64,000 nucleotides of DNA from JAXGZG01 sp040771825. Lineage in GTDB: Bacteria; Bacillota; Sulfobacillia; Fermentithermobacillales; Fermentithermobacillaceae. The stretch's first letter is position 1, and each line of letters begins with the position of its first letter. The DNA lies in contig JAXGZG010000001.1 in assembly GCA_040771825.1 (NCBI GenBank), positions 682,001 to 746,000 of the forward strand, written 5' to 3'. The notes under the pieces were generated by a model. It did no database searches. It saw nothing but the letters and a program-made list of their open reading frames with translations, and was not told the DNA's origin. Below are positions 25,651-33,836 of this stretch, in pieces. The translations under genes were made by a program, and so were the position numbers.

Positions 25651-26789
25651 CCAATAATGGACCGAGACTCCTGCAGGGCAACGAAGCGTGTGTAGAAGGA
25701 GCTTTGGCCGCCGGGCTTAGGTTTTTCGCCGGCTATCCCATTACTCCGTCTACTGAGGTAGCCGAGCTCTGCTCCTTGAAGCTCCCTAAAGTCGGGGGCA
25801 AGTTTATGCAGATGGAAGACGAGATTGCGAGCATGGCAGCGGTATGCGGTGCGTCTTTGGCCGGTCTGAAGGCTATGACCGCAACCAGCGGCCCCGGGTT
25901 TTCCCTGAAGCAGGAGAATCTTGGTTTCGCCGTGGAGGCGGAGATCCCGTGCGTGGTTGTTAACGTTCAGCGCGTGGGTCCGTCCACAGGAATGCCCACA
26001 TCTACAGCCCAGGGAGACGTCATGCAAGCCAGATGGGGCGTACACGGGGATCACGAGATAGTGGCCCTAGCCCCTTCATCAGTGCTGGAGTGCTACACCC
26101 TAACGGTAGAGGCCTTCAACATAGCCGAGAAGCTTCGCACTCCTGTAATCATGCTCATGGACGAGATGATCGGTCACCTTCGTGAGAAGGTTGTACTTCC
26201 CGAGTCCTCTACGGTCATTGATAGAGAGAAGCCGACTGCTGACAAGAGCGCGTACAAGCCCTACGGTTTGGGTCAGGGCACTCTTGCGGACGTAGCTCCT
26301 CTTGCCGCTTTGGGACAAGGATATCGTTTCCATGTGACCGGACTTACCCACGGAGAAGACGGGTTCCCCACCAATAACCCGGCCATGGGAGAAAAGCAGA
26401 TTAGCCGCATAAACCAGAAGATCAGCTCCAGAAAAGACGAACTATCCATGGTCGAGGAGCTCTTTGCTGACGACGCTGAGGTATTTGTGGTGGCATGGGG
26501 CGGTACTGCTAGATCCGCCAGAATGGCTGTGCGCGAAGCAAGGGCTCAGGGAATCAAGGCGGGGTTGATCAAAATCATGAGCATCTGGCCGTTCCCCGAG
26601 AAGGCCGTAGCCAAGATCAGAACTAGGTCGCCCAAGGCCGTTATCGTCCCTGAGATGAACCTCGGTCAGTATGTGTTGCCGGTAAGAAGAGTCGTGGGCG
26701 ATGCTTGCCCGGTGTATCAAATCAACAAGATCGCCGGCCAGCTCATCGAGCCCGAAGAGATTCTCAAATCCATAAAGGAGGCGATGTAG
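25647..26789 (+). CDS. korA: 2-oxoacid:ferredoxin oxidoreductase, alpha subunit
   Basis: Pyrimidine-binding and transketolase C-terminal-type subunit of 380 residues. Seen: LLQGNEACVEGALAAGLRFFAGYPITPSTEVAE at the N-terminus, QMEDEIASMAAVCGASLAGLKAMTATSGPGFSL (the conserved Glu and Ser regions), QRVGPSTGMPTSTAQGD, and a C-terminal domain with VVAWGGTARSARMAVREARAQG. It oxidatively decarboxylates a 2-oxoacid to acyl-CoA, reducing ferredoxin. 2-oxoglutarate is the favoured substrate by family naming; a branched 2-oxoacid is possible. Confidence 0.92.
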   Translation: MTNNGPRLLQGNEACVEGALAAGLRFFAGYPITPSTEVAELCSLKLPKVGGKFMQMEDEIASMAAVCGASLAGLKAMTATSGPGFSLKQENLGFAVEAEIPCVVVNVQRVGPSTGMPTSTAQGDVMQARWGVHGDHEIVALAPSSVLECYTLTVEAFNIAEKLRTPVIMLMDEMIGHLREKVVLPESSTVIDREKPTADKSAYKPYGLGQGTLADVAPLAALGQGYRFHVTGLTHGEDGFPTNNPAMGEKQISRINQKISSRKDELSMVEELFADDAEVFVVAWGGTARSARMAVREARAQGIKAGLIKIMSIWPFPEKAVAKIRTRSPKAVIVPEMNLGQYVLPVRRVVGDACPVYQINKIAGQLIEPEEILKSIKEAM

Positions 26790-26790
26790 C

Positions 26791-27615
26791 GTGGCCCTTC
26801 CTGTGGAAAAGTACTTGCGGGTTAAAAAAATGCCCCACATCTGGTGTCCTGGTTGCGGACACGGCATCGTCACCCAAGCCATCGTCAGGGCAATTGACGA
26901 GCTAGGGCTAGATACCGAGAAGACAGTGGTAGTTTCGGGCATCGGCTGCTCATCTAGGGCCCCCGGATACCTGCATTTTGATACGCTTCACACCACCCAC
27001 GGGCGCGCGTTGCCCTTTGCCACGGGCATCAAGATGGCCAACCCCGAGCTTCGGGTGATCGTCATCACAGGTGACGGAGATGCCTCGGCTATTGGCGGAA
27101 ACCACCTGATTCACGCCGCCAGACGCAATATCGATCTTACGGTGATCTGCTTTAACAACACGATTTACGGCATGACTTCCGGCCAGTACTCTCCGTTGAC
27201 TCCAGTGGGGTCGTTTGCCTCCACGGCGCCTTACGGTATGCTGGAACCCAACTTCGACCTATGCGACCTGGTGGCGGGCGCAGGCGGGACTTTTGTGGCT
27301 AGGGGAACCACCTACCATATTCGGCCCCTTACCAACCTCATCAAGCAAGCATTGCAGCATGACGGTTTCGCATTCGTTGAGGCAATGTCTCAGTGCCCCA
27401 CCTACTACGGGCGCCGCAACAGACTCCGGACGGCTTTAGATATGATTAACTGGTACAAAGACCACGCGGTCACTGTAGCGGCTTTCGACAAGCTGAGCCC
27501 TGAAGAAAAGGCAGACAAGTTCCCTATCGGCCTGATCAAGAAGAGCGAGGCTCCTGAGTTTAGCAAGGTCTACTCCCAGCTCATTGAAAGAGTCAGGGAA
27601 AGGAGCGAGGAGTAA
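26791..27615 (+). CDS. korB: 2-oxoacid:ferredoxin oxidoreductase, beta subunit
   Basis: Thiamine-diphosphate-binding subunit of 274 residues. Seen: MPHIWCPGCGHGIV at the N-terminus (conserved CPGCGHG), GIGCSSRAPGYLHFDTLHTTHGRALPFATGIK, the TPP motif VIVITGDGDASAIGGNHLIHAARRN...NNTIYGMTSGQ, and EAMSQCPTYYGRRNR. GTG start one base after the korA stop with AAGGAGGCG upstream. It overlaps korC by one base. Confidence 0.93.
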   Translation: MALPVEKYLRVKKMPHIWCPGCGHGIVTQAIVRAIDELGLDTEKTVVVSGIGCSSRAPGYLHFDTLHTTHGRALPFATGIKMANPELRVIVITGDGDASAIGGNHLIHAARRNIDLTVICFNNTIYGMTSGQYSPLTPVGSFASTAPYGMLEPNFDLCDLVAGAGGTFVARGTTYHIRPLTNLIKQALQHDGFAFVEAMSQCPTYYGRRNRLRTALDMINWYKDHAVTVAAFDKLSPEEKADKFPIGLIKKSEAPEFSKVYSQLIERVRERSEE

Positions 27616-28166
27616 TGCGAAAAGAGTTCAGGTTGGCTGGAGAAGGCGGACAGGGGCTTATCACCGCAGCCATTATTCTAGCGGCTGCCGCTGCAGAACG
27701 CACTCCTCTGAACGCGGTTCAGTCTCAGTCTTATGGCCCAGAATCCAGGGGCGGGGCGTCAAAGGCTGACGTTATCATCTCGGACCAAGAGATCGACTAT
27801 CCCGAGGTCAAGTCTCCCCAGTATATGGTCGTCATGGCTCAGGAAGCCTGCGACAAGTATGTCCCGGCCGTGGCGGCGGGGGGCACCGTCATAGTCGACA
27901 CCACTTATGTTAAGTCTGTGCCCCAGGTTGACGCCAAGATCGTCAACTACCCAATCAGTGAAAAAGCTCGGGAACTGGGCAGGGAAATAGTTGCCAATAT
28001 CGTTGCCCTTGGACTCCTGGTGGGCGCGACTGCCGCTGTACCGGCGGAGGCTGCTCTATCGTCGCTTCTGACTCGAATTCCCAAGGGGACCGAGGAGCTC
28101 AACAAGAAGGCGTTCCAGGCCGGCCTCGATGCTGCTAAGGAAGTACTGGGCGGCGAGATTCGGTAA
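27615..28166 (+). CDS. korC: 2-oxoacid:ferredoxin oxidoreductase, gamma subunit
   Basis: Gamma subunit of 183 residues. Seen: EFRLAGEGGQGLITAAIILAAAAAERTPLNAVQSQSYGPESRGGASKADVIIS, the family's glycine-rich start, then IDYPEVKSPQYMVVMAQEACDKYV. It ends the korDABC operon, followed by a hairpin at 28217-28252. Confidence 0.92.
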   Translation: MRKEFRLAGEGGQGLITAAIILAAAAAERTPLNAVQSQSYGPESRGGASKADVIISDQEIDYPEVKSPQYMVVMAQEACDKYVPAVAAGGTVIVDTTYVKSVPQVDAKIVNYPISEKARELGREIVANIVALGLLVGATAAVPAEAALSSLLTRIPKGTEELNKKAFQAGLDAAKEVLGGEIR

Positions 28167-28216
28167 CAGATGTTTTTGGAATTTCCGAGTATTTGGAGAA
28201 GACTAGACTAGAGGAC

Positions 28217-28252
28217 GGAGGCCTGCCCGAGACTTTTTAGGGATGGGCCTCC
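28217..28252 (+). terminator. Hairpin between korC and the mutase gene
   Basis: GGAGGCC (28217-28223) pairs with GGCCTCC (28246-28252), with an inner CCC/GGG pair set and a T-rich loop. Only three Ts follow, so termination may be partial and the mutase gene could receive read-through. Confidence 0.45.
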
Positions 28253-28279
28253 TTTGAAAGAGGGGGCAGAGAAAACCAA

Positions 28280-29947
28280 GTGGCTAACGACGAGATTAGG
28301 TCCGCCAAAGAAAAGTGGGAACAGGGCCCGGTAGCGAAAGTAATAGGTAGGTTCCCAGAGCGCAAGAAGAAGTTCGAGACGGACTCGGGTATCGCTGTGA
28401 ATCGTGCCGATACTCCGGCCGATTTGGGCGATTGGGACTACATGACGAGGCTAGGTTTCCCAGGGGAATATCCCTTTACGAGGGGAGTCCAGCCCACGAT
28501 GTACCGGGGCCGCCTTTGGACTATGCGCCAGTACGCTGGGTTTGGTACGGCTGAGGAAACCAACGAGAGGTTCCGTTTTCTGTTGGGACAGGGTCAAACA
28601 GGACTCTCAGTGGCTTTTGACCTCCCAACCCAGGTAGGTTACGACTCAGATCACTCTATGTCTGAAGGCGAAGTTGGCAGGGTAGGAGTAGCCGTTGACT
28701 CTTTGGAAGACGCCGAGACGGTGTTCGGGGGCATTCCTTTGGACAAAGTCTCCACTTCAATGACAATCAACGCTCCCGCATCGGTGCTTCTTGCCATGTA
28801 TCAGGCTGTCGGCGAGAAGCAGGGGGTTCCTGCAGCGAAGCTCCAGGGTACGGTCCAGAACGACATACTCAAAGAGTACGTGGCAAGAGGCACGTACATC
28901 TTCCCGCCGGCCCCATCCATGAGGCTGGTCACAGACATATTTGACTACTGCTCCAAGGTGATCCCCGGTTGGAACACCATTTCCATTAGCGGTTACCACA
29001 TAAGAGAGGCCGGTGCAACCGCTGTCCAGGAAGTCGCTTTTACTCTGGCTGACGGAATCGCCTATGTGCAAGCGGCTGTGGACAAGGGTCTGGATGTGGA
29101 CGCTTTCGCAGGCAGGCTGTCTTTCTTCTTTAACGCTCAGATGAACTTCCTGGAAGAGGTTGCTAAGTTTAGGGCCGCTAGAAGGCTCTGGGCCAGAATC
29201 ATGAAGGAAAGATTCCACGCTAAGAGTCCGAAGTCTTGGATGCTCAGGTTCCACACTCAAACCGCAGGTTCATCTCTCACTGCCCAGCAGCCCGACAACA
29301 ACATCATCCGCACGACTCTTGAGGCACTGTCGGCAGTGTTGGGCGGAACCCAGTCGCTGCACACTAACTCTAGGGACGAGGCGCTGGCTTTGCCCACTGA
29401 GGAGTCTGTGCGTATCGCTCTTCGAACCCAGCAGATCATCGCCCAGGAGTCGGGCGTGGCCGATTCTGTCGACCCCTTGGCGGGAAGCTACTACATCGAG
29501 AAGCTCACCGACGAGATTGAAGCCAAGGCTGAAGAGTACATCAAGAAGATTGACGATATGGGCGGCGCCGTGGCAGCTATCGAACAAGGTTATATGCAGA
29601 GAGAGATTCAGGATAGCGCTTACCGTTACCAGAAGTCGGTTGAGTCCAAAGAACGGTTGGTCGTGGGCGTAAATTCCTATGAGATTAAGGAAGATAAGCC
29701 CAAGGGGCTTCTCCGAGTGAAGCCCGAAATCGCCGAGGCCCAGAAGAAACGACTGCAGGCGCTTCGCAATCGCAGGGATGGGGCCGCGGTGGCTTCGGCC
29801 TTGAAGGCCGTGGAGACTGCCGCTAAGGGCACCGACAACCTCATGCCCTACGTGTTGGATGCAGTGAAATCTTACGCCACAATTGGCGAGATCTGCGGCG
29901 TACTGCGGGAAGTCTTCGGCGCTTACAGGCCCGGTTCTTGGGTGTAG
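28280..29947 (+). CDS. mutA: Methylmalonyl-CoA mutase, large (catalytic) subunit without B12 domain
   Basis: Adenosylcobalamin-dependent mutase interconverting succinyl-CoA and methylmalonyl-CoA. 555 residues: only the TIM-barrel catalytic part is present; the B12-binding domain would be a separate small subunit, not in this window. Seen: YPFTRGVQPTMYRGRLWTMRQYAGFGTAEETN, GLSVAFDLPTQVGYDSDHS, GTVQNDILKEYVARGTYIFPPAPSMR and SISGYHIREAGATAVQEVAFTL. The Tyr of TMY and the Arg of VARGT agree with carboxylate-binding residues of methylmalonyl-CoA mutase; isobutyryl- or ethylmalonyl-type mutases differ there. GTG start. The epimerase gene follows. Confidence 0.9.
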   Translation: MANDEIRSAKEKWEQGPVAKVIGRFPERKKKFETDSGIAVNRADTPADLGDWDYMTRLGFPGEYPFTRGVQPTMYRGRLWTMRQYAGFGTAEETNERFRFLLGQGQTGLSVAFDLPTQVGYDSDHSMSEGEVGRVGVAVDSLEDAETVFGGIPLDKVSTSMTINAPASVLLAMYQAVGEKQGVPAAKLQGTVQNDILKEYVARGTYIFPPAPSMRLVTDIFDYCSKVIPGWNTISISGYHIREAGATAVQEVAFTLADGIAYVQAAVDKGLDVDAFAGRLSFFFNAQMNFLEEVAKFRAARRLWARIMKERFHAKSPKSWMLRFHTQTAGSSLTAQQPDNNIIRTTLEALSAVLGGTQSLHTNSRDEALALPTEESVRIALRTQQIIAQESGVADSVDPLAGSYYIEKLTDEIEAKAEEYIKKIDDMGGAVAAIEQGYMQREIQDSAYRYQKSVESKERLVVGVNSYEIKEDKPKGLLRVKPEIAEAQKKRLQALRNRRDGAAVASALKAVETAAKGTDNLMPYVLDAVKSYATIGEICGVLREVFGAYRPGSWV

Positions 29948-29977
29948 AGACCGACATATAGAGCGGGAGGGTTTGAC

Positions 29978-30376
29978 GTGATTAGCAAAATAGACCATCT
30001 CGGCATCGCAGTCAAAGACCTAGACGCAGCCATCAAGACCTTGGAAGAAGGTTTTGGCCTGAAGGCTTCGGGCAGGGAAGTAGTAGAGTCCCAGAAGGTC
30101 ACCGTGGCCTTTATCCCTGTGGGAGAGTCAAGGCTTGAACTCTTGGAGCCAACCTCCGACGATAGCGCCATAGCCAAGTTTTTGGCCAGCAGAGGAGAGG
30201 GACTCCACCATGTGGCGCTGCACACTGACGATGTGGCCGAAGCGCTGAAGGGCGCCGAAGCAAAGGGGCTTCGCCTTATTGACAAAGGACCCAGGCCCGG
30301 CGCTCATGGTACCAAAGTGGGTTTTGTGCACCCCAAGAGCACCAACGGGGTGCTTTTTGAGCTAGTGCAGGAGTAG
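29978..30376 (+). CDS. mce: Methylmalonyl-CoA epimerase
   Basis: Vicinal-oxygen-chelate fold enzyme of 132 residues converting (S)- to (R)-methylmalonyl-CoA. Seen: KIDHLGIAVKDLDAAIKTLEEGFGL (metal His), VAFIPVGESRLELLEP, GEGLHHVALHTDDVAEAL (second metal His), and HPKSTNGVLFELVQE (metal Glu). GTG start with GGGAGGG upstream. Its pairing with the mutase supports methylmalonyl-CoA chemistry. The decarboxylase or carboxyltransferase gene that often follows it is replaced by an amidohydrolase. Confidence 0.92.
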   Translation: MISKIDHLGIAVKDLDAAIKTLEEGFGLKASGREVVESQKVTVAFIPVGESRLELLEPTSDDSAIAKFLASRGEGLHHVALHTDDVAEALKGAEAKGLRLIDKGPRPGAHGTKVGFVHPKSTNGVLFELVQE

Positions 30377-30379
30377 AGC

Positions 30380-31222
30380 ATGATCGATTGCCACTGCCAT
30401 GTCCTGCCAGAGGAGATGGTGAGCGATCTAGGTCGGTTCGCCAAGTTGGACGCGAACTTCTCCTGTCTCTTGGAGACAAAGGGCGCTAGATTCGTTACCG
30501 GCCCGGATCTTCTGGAGGAAATGGACCGGATTGGAGTCCAAGGCGCAGTGGCGTGTGGTTTCGCGTTTCGCGATACAGGTGTCAGTCGGCTCCAGAACGA
30601 TTACGTTCTCGAGCTGCAAAGGAAGAACCCTGGGAGGATCGTGGCTCTCGGGGTTCTTTCTCCCAATAGCCCTGGTGGGCTGCATGAGGCCGAAAGGTGC
30701 GTGGCTCTAGGGATGGCGGGAATAGGGGAGATTTTCCCCGCTGGGCACGGCTTTGGCCTAGACTCCCAAGGCGCTCACACTCTTGCGGGAATTTGCAGGG
30801 ACGCGGGTGTGCCTCTCCTGGTCCACGTCAATGAGCTTCTTGGCCATCTGTATCCGGGGAAAGGTAGCGTTGGCCCCGAAGACGCTTACCGATTCGCCAA
30901 AGATAACTCTAAGACCACCATTGTGTTTGCCCACCTAGGAGGCGGCCTCGTATTTTACTACTCTATGCCAGAAGTCAGGAACCTGGAAAACGCGTACTAT
31001 GACACGGCCTCCCAACCGTATCTTTACCACCCTTCTGTATACAAGTCACTAGAGGCATCAGGAGCCATTGAACGAATTGTCTTGGGAAGTGATTATCCTC
31101 TTCTAGGATGCGAAAGATACCTAAGAGACCTAAGGGCTTCGGGGATCTCCCACGGAGGAATTCAGAGGGTAATCGCCGATAACCCCCGGCGGGTTTTTGG
31201 GAGATTCTTCTTACCTGAATAG
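30380..31222 (+). CDS. Amidohydrolase-2 family metal-dependent hydrolase
   Basis: TIM-barrel metallo-hydrolase or decarboxylase of 280 residues. Seen: the N-terminal HxH as IDCHCHVLPEE (His 4 and 6), PLLVHVNELLGH, TIVFAHLGGG (metal His) and the late Asp in RIVLGSDYPLLG, then VIADNPRRVFGRFF, which is typical of this family. The substrate is unknown. It starts three bases after the epimerase stop, so it belongs to the same transcript and may act on a CoA-pathway-derived or unrelated acid. Confidence 0.8.
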   Translation: MIDCHCHVLPEEMVSDLGRFAKLDANFSCLLETKGARFVTGPDLLEEMDRIGVQGAVACGFAFRDTGVSRLQNDYVLELQRKNPGRIVALGVLSPNSPGGLHEAERCVALGMAGIGEIFPAGHGFGLDSQGAHTLAGICRDAGVPLLVHVNELLGHLYPGKGSVGPEDAYRFAKDNSKTTIVFAHLGGGLVFYYSMPEVRNLENAYYDTASQPYLYHPSVYKSLEASGAIERIVLGSDYPLLGCERYLRDLRASGISHGGIQRVIADNPRRVFGRFFLPE

Positions 31223-31307
31223 GCAGGAAACTCGTAGCGGGCTACGAATATCCTAAAGTGAGAGGACGGGTGGTTTCCGAAAATACGATACGAGGGGGCT
31301 TTGCATA

Positions 31308-31511
31308 GTGAAGAGGCCGCCCAGAAACGTAGAGTACATCTGTCTTTCGTGTGGGTCGCAGGGTTTGGCGCAGGTGACAAGTGAAGATGGGGATATGAGC
31401 ATGCGAGGCAATCTTTCTCTAGCGTGCCCCAGGTGCGGGGGAGCGGTGTTGTGTGTAGAGAGAGAAGTCGCCTCGCATGTTGCTTTACCTGCGGTCCTAG
31501 AGAAGCACTAG
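31308..31511 (+). CDS. Small zinc-ribbon protein, function unknown
   Basis: 67 residues with two CxxC knuckles: CLSCGSQGL near residue 12 and CPRCGGAVLC near 40, which would bind one zinc. There is no membrane segment. GTG start with GAGGGGG nine bases upstream, so translation is credible. A terminator follows within 45 bases. I do not recognise the family; such short ribbons can bind nucleic acid or protein partners. Confidence 0.6.
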   Translation: MKRPPRNVEYICLSCGSQGLAQVTSEDGDMSMRGNLSLACPRCGGAVLCVEREVASHVALPAVLEKH

Positions 31512-31554
31512 ATAGCCGTTAAGAGTCTCCAGCAACTCGGCCGTCGCCGGGATT

Positions 31555-31573
31555 GGCCGCGCGGCGGCCTTTT
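31555..31573 (+). terminator. Intrinsic terminator after the zinc-ribbon gene
   Basis: GGCCGC-GCG-GCGGCC, a six-pair all-GC stem (31555-31569), followed by TTTT and then CGTTT. It ends the mutase-epimerase-amidohydrolase-zinc-ribbon unit. Confidence 0.75.
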
Positions 31574-31665
31574 CGTTTGCTGAACAGACTATGAGGAAGC
31601 AGGTAAATCCGTATGACTCCGGAATATCTCTAACATCTAGCAGTATTTCGGAGAGGGGATAGATC

Positions 31666-33123
31666 ATGTCTAAGAACCATCTGTACCAGTTGGTGGACCA
31701 GAGGAAAGAAGGCCTCACCGACCTGAGCGACCGGATTTGGGGTTTTGCTGAGACCCGCTTCGAGGAGAATCAGTCTTCCGAGGCCCTATGCAAAGCGCTT
31801 GAGGCTGAAGGCTTTCGCGCTCAGCGAAATGTAGGCGGGGTCCCCAATGCTTTTGTCGGAACGTTTAGTACCGCTGCCGGGGACGGGCATCCCGTCATAG
31901 GCTTCCTAGGCGAATATGATGCCCTGTCAGGCATTAGCCAGAAGGCGGGCTTGGCCAACAAGGAACCTCTGGTGCCGGGAGGAAACGGGCACGGGTGCGG
32001 CCATAACTTTCTTGGAGTGGCTTCTCTTGGGGCTGCGGCCGCCCTCAAGGAATACGCCCAGGAAACGGGCATTCCTTTGACCATCAAGTATTTCGGGTGC
32101 CCGGGCGAGGAAGGCGGCTCCGGCAAGGCTTTCATGGCTCGAGCGGGTTTGTTTGATGGATTGGACGTGGCCATAACCTGGCATTCAGGGAGCGTTACGG
32201 CGGTGTCAACAGGCTCTTCTCTGGCCAACATCCAGGTCTACTATAGATTCATAGGTAAATCGTCTCATGCCGCAGGCAGCCCGCACCTTGGACGGAGCGC
32301 ATTGGACGCCGTGGAACTCATGAATGTGGGCGTCAACTACCTGCGCGAGCATGTCATCCCAGAAGCCCGGGTACACTACGCCCTCATCAACGCCGGAGGC
32401 AAGAGCCCCAACGTGGTTCAGCCAGAGGCAGAGATCCTGTATCTCATCCGCGCGCCCAAGAATGACCAGGTCCAAGGCATCTTCCAGCGAGTCTCCAACA
32501 TTGCCCGCGGAGCCGCCATGATGACCGAGACCACACTTGAGATTCAGGTGGACAAGGCGTGCTCCAACATTGTCCCTAACGAGGTCCTTGAGAAGGTGAT
32601 GCAGGCGAACCTGGAGTCATTGGATCTTCCTGAGCCCACTGGGGAGGAGATCGAGTTCGCTCTCGCTATCCGCGACACTCTAGACGCCGACGATAGGCAG
32701 AACGAGATGCGGTCTCTTGTCTCCAGATACGGTGAACGAGATGCCAGGAAGATAGCGGAGAAGCTCCAGGGGCCTCTGTGCACTATGGTCCTTCCTTACA
32801 AACCTTCTGAGAAGATCATGAGCGGTTCGACGGATGTAGGCGATGTATCTTGGATAGTCCCCACGGTTCAGTGCAATTTCTCATGCCATGCTCTGGGTAC
32901 ACCGGGACATTCCTGGCAGATGGTGGCTCAAGGTAAGTCCACTTGGGCTCACAAAGGTATGCTAGGCGCCGCCAAAGCCATGGTGGGTACGGCGCTTGAT
33001 CTGCTGTTGGACCCCAGCAAGGTGGAAGAAGCCAAGGAGGAACTACAAGAGAGAGTGGGAGGGGAGCCTTACCGCTGCCCCATCCCTGAAGGCGTAAACC
33101 CATCGCCGGTTAAGAAAGGTTAG
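31666..33123 (+). CDS. M20-family amidohydrolase (AbgB-like, p-aminobenzoyl-glutamate hydrolase type)
   Basis: Zinc-dependent M20 peptidase of 485 residues, closest in look to AbgB, which splits p-aminobenzoyl-glutamate. Seen: IWGFAETRFEENQSSEAL, IGFLGEYDALSGISQ, the metal-binding NGHGCGHNFLG, CPGEEGGSGKAFMARAGLFDGLDVAITWHSG, the dimerisation-domain HAAGSPHLGRSALDAVELMN, and a late GTPGHSWQMVAQG. No abgA or abgT partner is nearby, so it may act alone on another N-acyl amino acid. ATG start with GGAGAGGGG upstream. It is bounded by a terminator before and the repeat/mraZ region after. Confidence 0.85.
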   Translation: MSKNHLYQLVDQRKEGLTDLSDRIWGFAETRFEENQSSEALCKALEAEGFRAQRNVGGVPNAFVGTFSTAAGDGHPVIGFLGEYDALSGISQKAGLANKEPLVPGGNGHGCGHNFLGVASLGAAAALKEYAQETGIPLTIKYFGCPGEEGGSGKAFMARAGLFDGLDVAITWHSGSVTAVSTGSSLANIQVYYRFIGKSSHAAGSPHLGRSALDAVELMNVGVNYLREHVIPEARVHYALINAGGKSPNVVQPEAEILYLIRAPKNDQVQGIFQRVSNIARGAAMMTETTLEIQVDKACSNIVPNEVLEKVMQANLESLDLPEPTGEEIEFALAIRDTLDADDRQNEMRSLVSRYGERDARKIAEKLQGPLCTMVLPYKPSEKIMSGSTDVGDVSWIVPTVQCNFSCHALGTPGHSWQMVAQGKSTWAHKGMLGAAKAMVGTALDLLLDPSKVEEAKEELQERVGGEPYRCPIPEGVNPSPVKKG

Positions 33124-33149
33124 GGCTTGCCGCCAGATTAGCTTCTAGA

Positions 33150-33268
33150 TGTCCGCAGGCGGACATGTTGAACCCGAGACCTGCCCGTAGGCAGACAGGT
33201 TGTGCCAAAGACATGTCCGCTGGCGGACACCTGACCCCAGATCCCCCTACGTTGTCCGCAGGCGGACA
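33150..33268. repeat. Three copies of a 16-bp palindrome upstream of mraZ
   Basis: TGTCCGCAGGCGGACA at 33150-33165 and 33253-33268, and TGTCCGCTGGCGGACA at 33214-33229. All have perfect seven-base arms and a two-base centre; the first extends to eight-base arms. A different short inverted repeat, CTGCCCGTAGGCAG (33181-33194), lies between copies one and two. No gene is visible in 33124-33362. These could be operators for a dimeric protein, small hairpins, or dispersed palindromic elements. Confidence 0.7.
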
Positions 33269-33362
33269 CCCGCCCCCAATGTGCTGCAGACGCGCAAATT
33301 CTTTTCGAATTCCCATTGGGGTGGAAGGAATCGGGACAAGTATGTAGAATAGAGGTGTCAAG

Positions 33363-33387
33363 TGGGGTCAAGTGGGGAAAGGTGGGT
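33363..33387 (+). promoter_or_regulatory. MraZ-binding repeats (autoregulatory operator of the dcw cluster)
   Basis: Three TGGGN repeats in exact 10-base register: TGGGG 33363-33367, TGGGG 33373-33377, TGGGT 33383-33387. TGGGN units with five-base spacers are the known MraZ operator form in E. coli. They lie just before the mraZ start, and the last one overlaps its ribosome binding site. A weak -10 (TAGAAT, 33345-33350) sits just upstream. Confidence 0.7.
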
Positions 33388-33395
33388 ACAGGCCA

Positions 33396-33836
33396 GTGGC
33401 TAGCGTCGCCGGGTTCGTAGGCGAATACCTCCATAGCGTAGATAACAAAGGGAGAATGGCTCTGCCTGCCAAGTTTAGGGATCTTTTGGGTCCTCGCTTT
33501 TTTATAGCCCGAGGTTTGGACAAGTGCCTATTTGTTTACCCTAGCGAAGAGTGGGCACAGGTCGTCCAGAAGATCAAAGAGATGCCCTTGAACCAAGGTG
33601 ATTCGCGGGCCTACGCCAGGTATTTCCTATCGGGGGCAACGGAGGTTGAGCCCGACAAGCAAGGGCGGATAGTTCTTCCGGCCAACTTGCGGGAATACGC
33701 AGGCCTCACTAAGGACGTATACGTTTTGGGCGTAGGCAGCAGGGCGGAAGTCTGGGACAAAAGCGAGTGGGATGAATTGAAGGCTGAGATCGGCAAAAGC
33801 TTCTCGAAAATAGCGGAGAGCGTTGCAGGAGTATGA
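33396..33836 (+). CDS. mraZ: MraZ transcriptional regulator
   Basis: DNA-binding repressor at the head of the division and cell wall cluster. 146 residues with two SpoVT/AbrB-like halves: FVGEYLHSVDNKGRMALPAKFRDLL and GATEVEPDKQGRIVLPANLREYAGL, each with the DxxGR motif. The GTG at 33396 is chosen because it leaves GGTGGG nine bases upstream and gives a near-normal N-terminus; an earlier in-frame GTG (33372) would start inside the operator repeats. It overlaps rsmH by ATGA. Confidence 0.93.
   Translation: MASVAGFVGEYLHSVDNKGRMALPAKFRDLLGPRFFIARGLDKCLFVYPSEEWAQVVQKIKEMPLNQGDSRAYARYFLSGATEVEPDKQGRIVLPANLREYAGLTKDVYVLGVGSRAEVWDKSEWDELKAEIGKSFSKIAESVAGV

Noticed and set aside
29270..29998. 242-codon open frame on the - strand over the mutase gene
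   Set aside because: Entirely antisense to a conserved gene; composition and lack of motifs mark it as a shadow.
33138..33434. Open frames on the - strand through the palindrome region
   Set aside because: They read through the repeats and the MraZ operator, have no ribosome binding site and no recognisable motif.
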